A DNA stretch of 64,000 bases from an uncultured Dorea sp. (GCA_948602995.1 CAPEBR010000004.1:1-64000); one strand, 5' to 3'; shown: positions 1 through 9,986, counted from the stretch's first letter. The notes: a model not told the origin generated them from the letters alone. Translations and numbers: made by a program.

Positions 1-10
1 AACAAAGAGA

Positions 11-47
11 ATCCCGTATTTATACGGGTTCTAGCGTTTCGCAAACG
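11..47. terminator. two small hairpins upstream of the LRR protein
   Basis: CCCGTAT and ATACGGG form a 7-bp stem at 13-28, and GCGTTT/AAACGC form a second one at 33-47. They may be the 3' end of an upstream transcription unit outside the window or part of the 5' leader of the next gene. There is no clear U-run, so a terminator role is only a guess. Confidence 0.3.
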
Positions 48-79
48 CCTAACAATTTTAAAAGGGAAAGGATTGGAAT

Positions 80-2107
80 ATGAGCATGAAAAAGATGATG
101 GCATGTATGGCACGTATACTTGCAGGGCTTGCTCTGGCACTGATTTTTGTGGGGGAACAGGCAGCAGCGGACGATACGCATGATATCAATATTGTAAACA
201 GCATGATAACGCATGACGCGTCATGCCCCTGCGGTTCGGAATCGCCACAGACATTTCTTCCAGAGACGGAGCATAAATTCAGGATTAATTTTTTTGACGA
301 GAATAGGGCTGAAATCAACAGCGACAGCCTTGACGTTGAGATACTGCGGATGAATAATTCTGATTCTGCCGCTAAGCTCATAAAAACAGAAGGCGCTTTT
401 ATGTGGGTAAAACTGGGAGCCGGAAACCCTGATGCAGGGGGATATATGATGAGGGCAGACGTGCGTTATGGATGGAAAGGACAAGAAAAGGAGACTGCAT
501 TTACTAATTGGTGGGATTATTTTTTAAAAACAGACTTTTATACGGTTCCCAATAGCGCTAACGGCGGGAGAAATGTAATTCTGTTTCCCGGGGAAACAAA
601 GCAGATAACAGTGCTGGCAAAGCATTATACTCCAGAGAATCCGGAAGGGGAAGCGGTTGATGTATCACAGTATGCGTCATGGAAAATAGGATGGGAAAAT
701 AACAAAGGAGCACTGTCTCTTTCGGCGGAAGGCATACTTACCGCGAACCGGACTGGAATGGCACGCTGCGAACTGGAATGGGATACGGAAAGCCTGGATC
801 GGGCGTATTCCAATAATATAACGGTACAGTACCGGTCTGCTTATATTTATGTCCTGCGGGACAAGGAGGTACTGTCAGAATATGCGAAATTTACGTTTGA
901 TATAGAGGAATATGTATATGCTTACTTTAAAGCCGACGGGATAAAACCATACGATTGTTATGGAAGATCGGATACGGGATGGAATCTTTATGGACATTTC
1001 AGTCTATTAGATATGGAATCGGACTTCAGGCCTGTTCAGATAAATGAGGAGCTTGTGCCGGGGAAAATCTATCTGGTTGAGGTTGGCGATGCCAGGCGGG
1101 ATACCAATTACGACCGTCTCCAATATGGAAGCGGAACGATTACTTATACGATTGAGAAAAAGGATGGGCATGAATATTTGCCGGGGATTGTGACGCAGAA
1201 GCCCACCATGGAAGAAAATGGGATTATGACGTATGCCTGTATGCACTGCAACTGGCAAAGGACGGAGGAGATTCCAAAGCTTACCGAATTGGAACCGCCA
1301 AAGGACGGCGGAAATACCGGAGGCGGTACGGGCAGTGGCGCTGGAGATGGCACAGAGGGGAAATCGCCGGATCTGGGGGATGTTTTGGAAACGGGGGACG
1401 GTATTTATCAGTTCGTGGATATATCTGCGGAGCATCCGTCAGTCCGGTACCAGTCAAGCAGGAGCAGCGCATCATCCGTCGTTATTCCGGATACGGTAGC
1501 AGTAAATGGCAGAATCTATAAAGTAACCCAGATTGCAAAGAATGCATTTCAAAATAATACCCGTATTACCAGGATATCCATTGGCAGATATGTAACCCGG
1601 ATTGGCAGCGGCGCTTTTTATGGATGCAAGAACCTGAAAACCATATCTGGAGGGAGCAATATCCGGGAGATTGACAGCAGGGCCTTTGCCAAATGCAAAA
1701 AACTCATACAACTTGGCAGTAAGAAAAAGGCTGTTACGCTTCCTTCAGCAGCCGTCATCGGCAGTAAGGCGTTCTGGGGCTGCACCTCGGTCCGGACCGT
1801 AAATATTACATCAAAATTTCTTTCGGCAATCGGTGCGTCTTCTTTTCAGGGATGTACGGCAATGACATCATTTTCGTCTAAATCCAAGAAGCTTGCTTCC
1901 ATTGGGACAAAGGTCTTTTATGGGAATAAAAAGCTTGGCAGGGTGGTTTTAAAAACCACAAAACTGACAAAAAAGACAGTTGGCAAAAAAGCGTTCCAGG
2001 GAATCAAAAAGACGTGTGCATTCCAGGTGCCCGGGGCGAAGGTGCGTACATACAGGCAGATATTTCAGGCGAAAGGCGCTGGCAAAAAAATTTCAGTAAA
2101 AAAATAA
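80..2107 (+). CDS. secreted LRR_5 (BspA-type) surface protein with Ig-like region
   Basis: 675 aa. Residues about 1-31 form a signal peptide: lysines followed by a hydrophobic stretch ending AAADD. The middle part includes an Ig-like stretch at about 185-250. A Cys pair motif (CMHC) sits in a short module near 395, which also occurs in the other two large surface proteins of this window. A Gly-rich linker lies at about 412-430. Residues about 460-650 are LRR_5/BspA-type repeats with recurring A-F-x-G/N-C-x-x-L patterns. The C-terminus is very basic. No sortase motif or SLH domain is visible, so the anchoring mode is unknown. Such proteins are usually cell-surface adhesins or binding proteins; the ligand cannot be read from sequence. 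The RBS GGGAAAGGA precedes the ATG; a second ATG two codons in is also possible. Confidence 0.8.
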   Translation: MSMKKMMACMARILAGLALALIFVGEQAAADDTHDINIVNSMITHDASCPCGSESPQTFLPETEHKFRINFFDENRAEINSDSLDVEILRMNNSDSAAKLIKTEGAFMWVKLGAGNPDAGGYMMRADVRYGWKGQEKETAFTNWWDYFLKTDFYTVPNSANGGRNVILFPGETKQITVLAKHYTPENPEGEAVDVSQYASWKIGWENNKGALSLSAEGILTANRTGMARCELEWDTESLDRAYSNNITVQYRSAYIYVLRDKEVLSEYAKFTFDIEEYVYAYFKADGIKPYDCYGRSDTGWNLYGHFSLLDMESDFRPVQINEELVPGKIYLVEVGDARRDTNYDRLQYGSGTITYTIEKKDGHEYLPGIVTQKPTMEENGIMTYACMHCNWQRTEEIPKLTELEPPKDGGNTGGGTGSGAGDGTEGKSPDLGDVLETGDGIYQFVDISAEHPSVRYQSSRSSASSVVIPDTVAVNGRIYKVTQIAKNAFQNNTRITRISIGRYVTRIGSGAFYGCKNLKTISGGSNIREIDSRAFAKCKKLIQLGSKKKAVTLPSAAVIGSKAFWGCTSVRTVNITSKFLSAIGASSFQGCTAMTSFSSKSKKLASIGTKVFYGNKKLGRVVLKTTKLTKKTVGKKAFQGIKKTCAFQVPGAKVRTYRQIFQAKGAGKKISVKK

Positions 2108-2142
2108 ACATACTATAATTCGGGCATCAAAAGCGTAAAACA

Positions 2143-2174
2143 AAAGGTTCCATCTTAAATTTGGAACCTTTTTT
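2143..2174. terminator. intrinsic terminator after the LRR gene
   Basis: AAAAGGTTCCA pairs with TGGAACCTTTT across a 10-nt loop, and a run of T follows on the + strand. The arms are A/T-flanked on both sides, so it could also serve the minus-strand EamA gene. Confidence 0.85.
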
Positions 2175-2236
2175 GTTCTCTGAAAATCGAATATATCACT
2201 GTCGAACCATAAGATTTTATCCGGCAAAATGAGCTT

Positions 2237-3103
2237 TTACAATTGATCTGTCATATGGTTGTTATAGAAAAACATAATTACCGCCATGGCGCAGATAATC
2301 CCATACCCGAGCCAGCTTAACAGATCCGGAATTTGTCCGAAGACAAGAAATCCAAGTCCCGCCGAAAAGATAATCTGTGAATAGTCGTACACAGATATTT
2401 CCCGCGCCGGGGCATGGCAGTACGCTGCTGTAATTGAAAACTGCCCGCCTGCTGCCGACAGGCCTGCAAGCAGCAGAATCACAATCTGCGAAACATTCAT
2501 AGGGTGATAATCAAACACAAGCCACGGCAAGGTAACCAGGCAGGAGAACGCAGAGAAAAAGAACACAATATATGCTCCCTTCACCCCCATGACGCCAAGC
2601 TTTCTCACCATGGTATATGCCGCTCCCGCACAGATACCTCCCAAAAGCCCTAGAAGCGACGGGAACAGATCCATATTGGCAAATGTGGGTTTCACCACAA
2701 ACATGCTTCCCGCAAAAGCTCCAGCCACAATCAGCGCCTGCACTGCTGTCACCCTCTCCCTGAGAATAATCAGGCTGAACAGTACGGCAAAAAACGGCGA
2801 CATCTTATTTAGCATGGAAGCATCCGCAAGCACAAGATGATCCACTGCATAAAAATTACACAGAATCCCGATTGTCCCGAATGATGCACGCAGAATCAGG
2901 TATCTCAGATTTTCTCTCTTACAGCAAAAGGAGCATCCTTCTTTTACAAGAAGGATGCAGGCAAAGATGGCTGCCACAAAGTTCCTGAAAAAGCTCTTCT
3001 GCACGGATGGCAGATCGCCCGCCATATGAACAAACATATTCATCAGGGCAAAGCAAAATGCTGACAGGACAATATACACGATCCCCATATACTTCTTTTT
3101 CAA
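2237..3103 (-). CDS. EamA/DMT-family transporter
   Basis: About 288 aa of almost continuous hydrophobic segments, with the two-fold repeated five-helix layout of EamA drug/metabolite transporters. A typical PFFAVLFSLIILRE segment ends the first repeat. It is an inner-membrane permease of unknown substrate. I chose the TTG start at 3103 because GAGGTG lies 7 nt before it. The longer open frame to 3142 has no ribosome site, and an ATG at 3088 is the next alternative. It is followed on the same strand by nothing obviously related; polC starts its own unit upstream. Confidence 0.8.
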   Translation of the reverse strand: MKKKYMGIVYIVLSAFCFALMNMFVHMAGDLPSVQKSFFRNFVAAIFACILLVKEGCSFCCKRENLRYLILRASFGTIGILCNFYAVDHLVLADASMLNKMSPFFAVLFSLIILRERVTAVQALIVAGAFAGSMFVVKPTFANMDLFPSLLGLLGGICAGAAYTMVRKLGVMGVKGAYIVFFFSAFSCLVTLPWLVFDYHPMNVSQIVILLLAGLSAAGGQFSITAAYCHAPAREISVYDYSQIIFSAGLGFLVFGQIPDLLSWLGYGIICAMAVIMFFYNNHMTDQL

Positions 3104-3200
3104 AATCAGACACCTCAATTCTAAAGAAATAACCCGAATCATTCAACCCGTACAGATAAAACCACCGCCAGGCTCACAGCGTCACGTCCGCAGACTATAT

Positions 3201-6200
3201 CTATAAGTCAAACAGCGAAAGCTGGTTTGATTCAGGCAGGTCTCCGAGGAGCCCCAGCTCGCCCATACTGTCAATCACAGTCTGACTTGCCTTCGTCCGC
3301 TGCCTAAAATCATCCTTCGACAGGTACGGTCCGTCTTTTGCGGCTTCTTCCACCGCCTCCGCCGCCTTCTCGCCCATTCCGTCAATACTAGTAAAGGGGG
3401 GCATGAGTTTTCCGTCTATGATACAGAATTTTGACGCCTTGGCGCGGTAAATGTCAATAGGCAGGAACTCGAATCCCCGGGCATACATTTCCTGGACGAT
3501 CCGCATGTCCTTCATAGTATCCTGCTCCTTCTTGCTTAAGGAGTCGGAACGCCTGTTGTAGTCATCCATACGCTGCTGCAGGCTTTCCTTTCCCTGGCAC
3601 ATGATCTCATAGGAAAATGCATCCGCGCGGATTCCAAAATAAGACGCATAATAAGCAAGTGGAAAATGAATCTTGCAGTAGGCAATCCGGTACGCCATCA
3701 TAACATAGGCCGCCGCATGGGCCTTAGGGAACATATACTTAATCTTCTCGCAGGACCAGATATACCAGTCCGGTATGCCGTTTGCCTTCATATCCTCCTT
3801 AAACTGGGGCCACTCCTTACATTTTCCCTTTGCGACCGTACCCTTGCGGACACGCTCCATGATAGTGAAGGACTCTTCACTATCCATCCCTTTATTTATA
3901 AGATATGTCATAATATCATCTCTGGTGCATATAGCAGTAGAAATCGTTGCCTTTCCACTCTTAATAAGCTCCTGGGCATTGTTAAGCCACACGTCCGTAC
4001 CGTGGGACAGACCAGAGATCCTGATCAGGTCGGATAAGGTCTGGGGCTTCGTATCCACCACCATCTGAATGACGAAGTCTGTCCCGAACTCCGGGATTCC
4101 CAGGCAGCCTACCGGGCAGCCGCCAATATCATCCGGCGTAATTCCAAGGGCTGACGTATCGTGAAACAGGGACATAACCCCCCTGTCGTCCAGCGGAATA
4201 TTCGTTGCCACGAAGGGATTATCTGTCTCATTATATTCATTTTCCATGGCAGGCGAGCTGATATATGCCTCCAGAGACTTAATCATGGTCGGATCATCAT
4301 GGCCAAGGATATCAAGCTTTAGCAGGTTGTGGTCAATAGAGTGGTAGTCAAAATGTGTAGTAATAATATCCGTATTCATATCATTTGCCGGATGCTGCAC
4401 AGGGGTAAAGGAATTGATGTTCTCCCCGTGGGGAAGCACGATGATTCCTCCCGGGTGCTGTCCGGTGCTCCTGCGTATACCGGTACATCCCTGTACAATA
4501 CGGTCAATCTCGCATTTTCTCTTTCTGTGTCCGCGCTCTTCAAAATAATTTTTCACATACCCGAACGCCGTCTTATCCGCCAGTGTTCCAATGGTTCCGG
4601 CACGGAAGGTCTGCCCTTCCCCGAAGATGACCTCCGTATACTTATGGGCATTGCTCTGATAATCACCTGAAAAGTTCAGATCAATATCCGGCTCCTTATT
4701 CCCCTTAAATCCAAGGAACGTCTCAAAGGGGATGTCGAACCCGTCCTTTACCAGGGGCTCGCCGCAGACCGGGCACAGCTTATCCGGCATATCCCACCCG
4801 CAGCCGCCTGCAAAGGCCTTTACCTCCTCTGAGGTAAAATCACTGTAATGGCATTTCTTACAGTAATAATGGGGGCTTAGAGGATTTACCTCCGTGATTC
4901 CCGCCATGGTCGCCACAAAGGAGGAACCTACGGAACCCCGGGAGCCGACCAGATATCCGTCCTCATTTGATTTCCATACCAGCTTTTGGGCAATGATGTA
5001 CATAACTGCAAAACCGTTGGAAATAATTGAGTTCAGCTCACGCTCCAGCCGTTCCGTTACAATCTCCGGCAGGGGATCTCCATACATGGAATGTGCCTTG
5101 TCGTAGCAGATCTTTTTCAGGTCCTTATCGGAATCCGGTATGACAGGCGGGCATTTATCCGGGCGCACCGGAGAGATTTTCTCAATCATATCCGCGATTT
5201 TACCAGGATTTTCTATTACAATCTCCCTTGCCTTTGCAGAGCCCAGGTACTCAAATTCAGAAAGCATCTCCTCTGTTGTATGAAGGTAAAGAGGCGCCTG
5301 GCTGTCCGCATCGTTAAATCCCTTTCCGGTCATAATAATCCTGCGGTATACCTCATCCTCCGGGTCAAGAAAATGCACGTCGCATGTAGCCACTACCGGC
5401 TTATTGAACCTCTCCCCCAGCTTAATGATCTGCCGGTTGATATTCTGGATGTCCCTGGTGCTGTTCACCCTGGTAATTTTGGGGCTTTCAATCATAAACT
5501 TGTTGTTTCCTACCGGTTGGAGCTCCAGGTAATCATAATAATTTACAATCTTTGCAATCCGTTCATCAGACTTCTCATTCAGAATCGCCTGGTACAGCTC
5601 TCCCGCCTCGCAGGCACTGCCTACCAGAAGCCCCTCCCGGTGCTTTGACAGCTCACTTTTTGGAATCCGGGGCCTCCTGGCATAATAAGTAAGGTGGGAC
5701 TTGGATATCAGGGTATAGAGGTTCACTCTCCCCGTATTATTTTTTGCAAGTATAATCACATGATAGGTGGGAAGCTTCTTTACTGCCTCCACATTGTGGG
5801 CGCTGTACTGGTTCAGCTTCTCCAGGTCGTAAATGTCCATATCATGAAGCATCTGAATAAACTTCACGAAGATCTCTGCCGTCACTCTTGCATCGTCCAC
5901 TGCGCGGTGATGATGCTCCTGGGAAATATTAAGGGCCTTTGCCACCACATTCAGCTTAAACTTCGAAAGTGTGGGCAGAAGAATTCTCGCCAAAGCAACT
6001 GTATCCACTGAAGTAAAGTCAGGCTCAATGTCCTGATAACGGCAGTTCTGCTCAATGAATCCCACATCAAAGGACGCATTGTGCGCCACCAGCACCGCGT
6101 CCCCCACAAACTCAAGAAACTCTGGAAGCACTGTCTCAATATCCGGCGAACCCATAACCATCTGATCTGTAATACTGGTAAGCTGGGTAATCTGAAACGG

Positions 6201-7670
6201 AATCGGCACCCCGGGATTTACAAAGGTGCTGTAATGATCCCTGATCACACCATTTTCCACCTTAACAGCCCCGATCTCAATTATCTTATCCTTGATCGGG
6301 CTGAACCCGGTTGTCTCCAGGTCAAAAACAACATAGGTTCCCTCAAGGGATTGTCCCTTCCCGTTTACTGCCACATCCTGAAGGTCATCCACCAGATAGC
6401 CCTCCACACCGTAAATCACCTTAAAGGGGTCGTCCTTATCCAGGGTCTCAATGTAGTGATTTGCATCCGGGAAGGACTGTACCACTCCGTGGTCCGTGAT
6501 AGCGATAGCTTTATGTCCCCAGTCGTGGGCCCGCTTTACGATATCCCTCACCTCGGACACGCCATCCATATCACTCATCTTTGTGTGGCAGTGAAGCTCT
6601 ACCCTCTTCTCCGGCGCTGTATCCTTTCTTGTCTCGGTAAAATCAGGAATTTTCTTAATGCCGAATACAGAGCCGATGGTCAGCTCCCCGTCGTATTTAT
6701 CAATGGTAGTAACACCCTTTATCTTTAAAAATGCTCCGCTCTTTACCTCGCCGAGTATATCCGGCAGCTGTTCATTTCTTACAAACATCTTTACTGTAAT
6801 GGTGTCTGTAAAATCGGTCACGGAATATATGATAATCGTCTTCTCATTACGGATCTCTCTTGTCTCAACATTCAGCACCTTGCCCCTGAACAGGATCTCT
6901 CCCATCTCGCCGACTACCTGAACAAGCTCTATCGTTCCCTCATCCTCAAAAGGACGCCCGTAGACCAGGCCGTCTGCATCAGGCCCTTTACTTCTCGGGG
7001 CAAAAGCTCTTCTCTCCCCGGACTCCTTTTTCTTTCCCTCAGCCTTCACAGATGCTTCCGCCTGCTTTTTCTTAATAGAAGCCGCCTGGGAGAGAATGGA
7101 GTCTACCTCCTGCTTAAGCTTCATGTCATTATACTTAAGCCTGCTCTCCTTCGCCTCCCTGTAAAGGATGCGCACCTCAATGGGCGTACCAAACCGGTTC
7201 TCGTACACGTCCGCTAAATAGGATGCCATGGACTCTTTCTTTCCCTGGGCGACAATGGTATCTGTAAGCTGCAGGCACAGAATATTCTCTTCCTCAAATG
7301 CATACCGGGCATTCTGGAACATGCTTCTCTCTACCACACTTTTAGCATTTAACTCAATAAGAAAGCTTTCAAAATATTCTGTCATAATATTTTCCGGCGT
7401 ATACTGCCCGGACAGCTCGAAGTACTCCCGGATCTCAATGGTCAGCCTGCTCCTTGGAAAGAGCTGTAACTTAATCAGGTGCTCCATCTCATAGATCTGG
7501 TTTTTCTGAATGAGATGGCTGCTCTTAAGGTGCACCTTAAGAAAGGTACGCATGGAATTCGTTGCCACCTTTATGACCTGTACATCCGAAAACAGCTCCT
7601 TAAGTCCGTCCTCCACTTTCAGGGTGGGAAAGACTTCAAAAAATAATTTTCCTGTCTCTGTTCTATTCAT
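3201..7670 (-). CDS. polC: DNA polymerase III, PolC-type alpha subunit
   Basis: 1489 aa, the usual size for Gram-positive PolC, the replicative polymerase with built-in proofreading. Domains in order: an N-terminal region; an OB-fold at about 245-320; a PHP domain from about 357 (HCH motif) that is split by the insertion of a DEDDh 3'-5' exonuclease (DLETTG near 450, AHNASFD, HHRAVDDA); then a Cys4 zinc-binding module (CKKC...CPVC); then the polymerase palm with PDIDLNFSGD and the C-terminal helix-hairpin-helix region. The start codon at 7670 overlaps the end of ispG by 8 nt, so the two are probably co-transcribed and translationally coupled. Confidence 0.98.
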   Translation of the reverse strand: MNRTETGKLFFEVFPTLKVEDGLKELFSDVQVIKVATNSMRTFLKVHLKSSHLIQKNQIYEMEHLIKLQLFPRSRLTIEIREYFELSGQYTPENIMTEYFESFLIELNAKSVVERSMFQNARYAFEEENILCLQLTDTIVAQGKKESMASYLADVYENRFGTPIEVRILYREAKESRLKYNDMKLKQEVDSILSQAASIKKKQAEASVKAEGKKKESGERRAFAPRSKGPDADGLVYGRPFEDEGTIELVQVVGEMGEILFRGKVLNVETREIRNEKTIIIYSVTDFTDTITVKMFVRNEQLPDILGEVKSGAFLKIKGVTTIDKYDGELTIGSVFGIKKIPDFTETRKDTAPEKRVELHCHTKMSDMDGVSEVRDIVKRAHDWGHKAIAITDHGVVQSFPDANHYIETLDKDDPFKVIYGVEGYLVDDLQDVAVNGKGQSLEGTYVVFDLETTGFSPIKDKIIEIGAVKVENGVIRDHYSTFVNPGVPIPFQITQLTSITDQMVMGSPDIETVLPEFLEFVGDAVLVAHNASFDVGFIEQNCRYQDIEPDFTSVDTVALARILLPTLSKFKLNVVAKALNISQEHHHRAVDDARVTAEIFVKFIQMLHDMDIYDLEKLNQYSAHNVEAVKKLPTYHVIILAKNNTGRVNLYTLISKSHLTYYARRPRIPKSELSKHREGLLVGSACEAGELYQAILNEKSDERIAKIVNYYDYLELQPVGNNKFMIESPKITRVNSTRDIQNINRQIIKLGERFNKPVVATCDVHFLDPEDEVYRRIIMTGKGFNDADSQAPLYLHTTEEMLSEFEYLGSAKAREIVIENPGKIADMIEKISPVRPDKCPPVIPDSDKDLKKICYDKAHSMYGDPLPEIVTERLERELNSIISNGFAVMYIIAQKLVWKSNEDGYLVGSRGSVGSSFVATMAGITEVNPLSPHYYCKKCHYSDFTSEEVKAFAGGCGWDMPDKLCPVCGEPLVKDGFDIPFETFLGFKGNKEPDIDLNFSGDYQSNAHKYTEVIFGEGQTFRAGTIGTLADKTAFGYVKNYFEERGHRKRKCEIDRIVQGCTGIRRSTGQHPGGIIVLPHGENINSFTPVQHPANDMNTDIITTHFDYHSIDHNLLKLDILGHDDPTMIKSLEAYISSPAMENEYNETDNPFVATNIPLDDRGVMSLFHDTSALGITPDDIGGCPVGCLGIPEFGTDFVIQMVVDTKPQTLSDLIRISGLSHGTDVWLNNAQELIKSGKATISTAICTRDDIMTYLINKGMDSEESFTIMERVRKGTVAKGKCKEWPQFKEDMKANGIPDWYIWSCEKIKYMFPKAHAAAYVMMAYRIAYCKIHFPLAYYASYFGIRADAFSYEIMCQGKESLQQRMDDYNRRSDSLSKKEQDTMKDMRIVQEMYARGFEFLPIDIYRAKASKFCIIDGKLMPPFTSIDGMGEKAAEAVEEAAKDGPYLSKDDFRQRTKASQTVIDSMGELGLLGDLPESNQLSLFDL

Positions 7671-8718
7671 TCCAGTGTAACAACTCCTGTCTCAGTGTCT
7701 CCAGTAGTTCCTCTTCCTTTACCTTCTTAACGACCTCTCCTTTTTTTATCAGAAGTCCTTCGCCGATGCCGCCTGCAATGCCGATATCCGCTTCCTTCGC
7801 TTCCCCTGGCCCGTTTACTACGCAGCCCATGACAGCTACTTTGAGATCAAGAGGAATATCTGCCACCATCTCCTCCACCTGGTTCGCAAGGCCGATGAGA
7901 TCAATCTTCGTTCTCCCGCAGGTAGGGCAGGATACCACTTCTATGCCCCCTTTTCTAAGCCCAAGTGTCCGGAGGATCAGCTTTGCAGACTTAATCTCTT
8001 CCACCGGATCCCCGGTGAGGGACACACGGATAGTATCCCCGATTCCCTGATGGAGGATCAGTCCAAGACCGATGGAGGACTTAATATTTCCTGCAAGGAG
8101 CGTCCCTGCCTCCGTGATACCCACATGGAGAGGATAGGGGCATTTCTTCGCAATCTCTTCGTGAGCCCTGACGCACATAAGTACATCCGAGGATTTGATG
8201 CTTACTACCAGCTCCTCATAGCCAAGCCTTTCTATCATATGTACCTTATCCAGGGCGCTTTCTGCCAGACCCTCTGCCGTCACCCTGCCGTATTTTTCAA
8301 TCAGGGGCTTCTCAAGAGAGCCGCTGTTCACACCCACACGGATGGGCACATGGAATTCCTTTGCCTTGTCCACAACCGCCTTTACACGGGACTCGTCCCC
8401 GATATTCCCAGGGTTAATCCGGATCTTGTCTGCCCCGTGCAGGATCGCCTCTATGGCAAGTCTGTAGTCAAAATGAATGTCCGCCACAAGCGGGATGTGT
8501 ATCTGTTTCTTAATCTCCCCCAGTGCTTCTGCCGCCTCCATGGTCGGAACCGCGCAGCGGATGATCTCACATCCTGCGCGCTCCAGTGCAAGAATCTGGG
8601 AAACTGTTCCTGCTATATCCTCGGTCCGGGTATTTGTCATGGACTGAACCGCAACCGCACTGCCTCCCCCAATGGTTACATTTCCAATACTTATCTTTCT
8701 CGTATGATCTCTGTACAT
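7663..8718 (-). CDS. ispG: 4-hydroxy-3-methylbut-2-enyl diphosphate synthase (flavodoxin/ferredoxin)
   Basis: 351 aa, typical of bacterial IspG. It makes HMBPP from MEcPP in the MEP isoprenoid pathway using a [4Fe-4S] cluster. An N-terminal TIM-barrel part (VAVQSMTNT, DIHFDYRLA, RINPGNIG) leads to the C-terminal cluster domain with CPTCGRT and GCVVNGPGEA, which supply the cluster cysteines. AGGTGAAGAAGG precedes the ATG. The gene overlaps polC downstream by 8 nt. Electrons probably come from a ferredoxin or flavodoxin. Confidence 0.97.
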   Translation of the reverse strand: MYRDHTRKISIGNVTIGGGSAVAVQSMTNTRTEDIAGTVSQILALERAGCEIIRCAVPTMEAAEALGEIKKQIHIPLVADIHFDYRLAIEAILHGADKIRINPGNIGDESRVKAVVDKAKEFHVPIRVGVNSGSLEKPLIEKYGRVTAEGLAESALDKVHMIERLGYEELVVSIKSSDVLMCVRAHEEIAKKCPYPLHVGITEAGTLLAGNIKSSIGLGLILHQGIGDTIRVSLTGDPVEEIKSAKLILRTLGLRKGGIEVVSCPTCGRTKIDLIGLANQVEEMVADIPLDLKVAVMGCVVNGPGEAKEADIGIAGGIGEGLLIKKGEVVKKVKEEELLETLRQELLHWNE

Positions 8719-8773
8719 CCTTCTTCACCTCTTAAAATAGTAGATGCCTGTGGGGTTATTTCCCTACAGGCCC

Positions 8774-9235
8774 TTACTTTTTTGTAAATGTTAACTGCTC
8801 GCCATATTCCCTCTCTGATAAAATCAGCCTTCTCCCTTCTATATTATAATCAAAAGTTGTCACTACTCTTGCAAGCGCATTCTCCAGCATCTCCCTTGTA
8901 TATGCCCCGTCCGATGCGTCCGCCTGCCTGATGACCTCTGCCGTGTCCTCCTTGATCGTGATCGTCTTTTCCTCTTTGTCCAGGGTATACTCCATCTTCA
9001 CACTGACATCCATTCCCTCAGAAACATCATATGCTTTCACAGATAAAGTTCCGTTTACCCCTACGTTGATCACAAGATCTCCATCCTCACTCTCCCAGCT
9101 CCCTTCCAAAGGGTTGGCCGTAAACATCTTCATCAGCAGATATACTGCTATTATAATAATCAAGATGGAAGAACCTGCCGTTGCCAGTCTCCATATCCTG
9201 CTCCGCTTTACTTCGTCATTCTTTGCTATTATCAT
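8774..9235 (-). CDS. single-pass membrane protein with lipocalin-like extracellular domain (hypothetical)
   Basis: 153 aa. A short basic cytoplasmic start is followed by one membrane helix at about 17-38, then an extracytoplasmic domain opening GSWESEDGDLVINV, which resembles the small beta-barrel domains of the DUF5640 type found in Clostridia. This resemblance is from memory. I prefer the ATG at 9235, with GAGAGG 10 nt upstream, over the TTG two codons earlier. A weak hairpin at 8746-8771 separates it from ispG. Function unknown. Confidence 0.7.
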   Translation of the reverse strand: MIIAKNDEVKRSRIWRLATAGSSILIIIIAVYLLMKMFTANPLEGSWESEDGDLVINVGVNGTLSVKAYDVSEGMDVSVKMEYTLDKEEKTITIKEDTAEVIRQADASDGAYTREMLENALARVVTTFDYNIEGRRLILSEREYGEQLTFTKK

Positions 9236-9392
9236 TTCCAAAGTTCCTCTCGTTGCTGCAATTCATGGTTCAGAACCTCCCATCTGCGAATCCAGCTGCT
9301 GCAGCTGTTCAGTTCCTTCACAGTCACCACTTGCTTTTTATAAAATTATACCACATGGGCCAGACTTTATTCAATAACTTATGAAATGAAAT

Positions 9393-9538
9393 ATTACTAT
9401 TCACGGACTAACCGTCCGCTCATAGTAACAATTCGGGGCGGCATTCCGAGTTTTGCTATGCAAAAACCGCCCCTCACTTTTGCATCATGTTCTTACGGAA
9501 TGCGCAGTTCAGCGCATTCCTGACCCGTAAATAGTAAC
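9393..9538. repeat. MITE-like palindromic element, GTTACTATTCACGG family, copy 1
   Basis: Starts ATTACTATTCACGG and ends CCCGTAAATAGTAAC as an imperfect terminal inverted repeat. A CGGACTAACCGTCCG hairpin lies just inside the left end. The interior has its own hairpins (GGGGCGG...CCGCCCC and GGAATGCGC...GCGCATTCC) that differ from the other copies. No coding capacity. See copies at 9840, 55601, 55801 and 62488. Confidence 0.75.
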
Positions 9539-9558
9539 AATGAAATTTTGAAAAGTGC

Positions 9559-9587
9559 TTGACAGAAAACTTTCTTCCAATTAGAAT
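9559..9587 (+). promoter_or_regulatory. sigma-A-type promoter for the leader/ABC exporter unit
   Basis: TTGACA at 9559-9564, a 17-nt spacer and TAGAAT at 9582-9587: a near-consensus vegetative promoter. It lies about 75 nt upstream of the leader peptide start, giving a transcript that reads leader, terminator, then the exporter genes. Confidence 0.8.
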
Positions 9588-9663
9588 GTAATTTAGTGTT
9601 ACAGATCAAGGAATAAACCATAACCATTAAGCTGCTATAAATATTAAGAAAGGAGGCAGAACG

Positions 9664-9753
9664 ATGAAAAAGCTTATTTACAATGATTACAACTACAATA
9701 CAATCCTGCATGCTCAGACATCCTGCCTCGCGGAAGGAAACAGGCGGCATTGA
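9664..9753 (+). CDS. 29-aa leader peptide of a putative attenuator
   Basis: A short ORF behind a perfect AGGAGG (9651-9656), starting MKKLIYNDYNYNT and ending RRH; residues 6-12 are all Tyr, Asn or Asp. It lies between a strong promoter and an intrinsic terminator upstream of a heterodimeric ABC exporter. This is the arrangement of the B. subtilis bmrB leader in front of bmrCD. GGCGG at 9743-9747, at the end of the ORF, can pair with CCGCC at 9782-9786 and so compete with the terminator stem. The coupling to ribosome stalling is inference. Confidence 0.6.
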   Translation: MKKLIYNDYNYNTILHAQTSCLAEGNRRH

Positions 9754-9783
9754 TTTTTCTGCCGTATTCTATATTGACTATCC

Positions 9784-9816
9784 GCCGCAGTCCGTATGGG
9801 CTGCGGCTTTTTGTAT
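9784..9816 (+). terminator. attenuator-type intrinsic terminator
   Basis: GCCGCAG (9784-9790) pairs with CTGCGGC (9801-9807) around a 10-nt loop and is followed by TTTTTGTATTTTTTT. It sits after the 29-aa leader ORF and before the ABC exporter genes, so it should cut most transcripts unless the leader region refolds. Confidence 0.8.
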
Positions 9817-9839
9817 TTTTTTGGAAACTATCCGGTACT

Positions 9840-9986
9840 GTTACTATTCACGGACTAACCGTCCGCTCATAGTAACGCATCCAGCCCATTTAAAAGTCGC
9901 TTTCAGCGAGGGGCTGGATGCCGGAAACCACCACTTTATCGGCTCGGATGCCGTGTAGCGGGGTGCACGGCCCCGTGAATAGTAAC
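9840..9986. repeat. MITE-like palindromic element, GTTACTATTCACGG family, copy 2
   Basis: Bounded by GTTACTATTCACGG and CCGTGAATAGTAAC, a perfect 14-bp terminal inverted repeat. The interior begins GCATCCAGCCCATTTAAAAG and is nearly identical to that of the copy at 55601. It sits between the attenuator terminator and the first ABC gene, so it is part of the exporter's 5' leader. Confidence 0.85.

Noticed and set aside
8746..8771. Hairpin between ispG and the small membrane protein gene
   Set aside because: Only a 6-bp stem and no T-run on the minus strand; not convincing as a terminator.
9493..9750. 85-codon minus-strand ORF
   Set aside because: It covers a palindromic element, the promoter and the leader peptide on the opposite strand, with no ribosome site.
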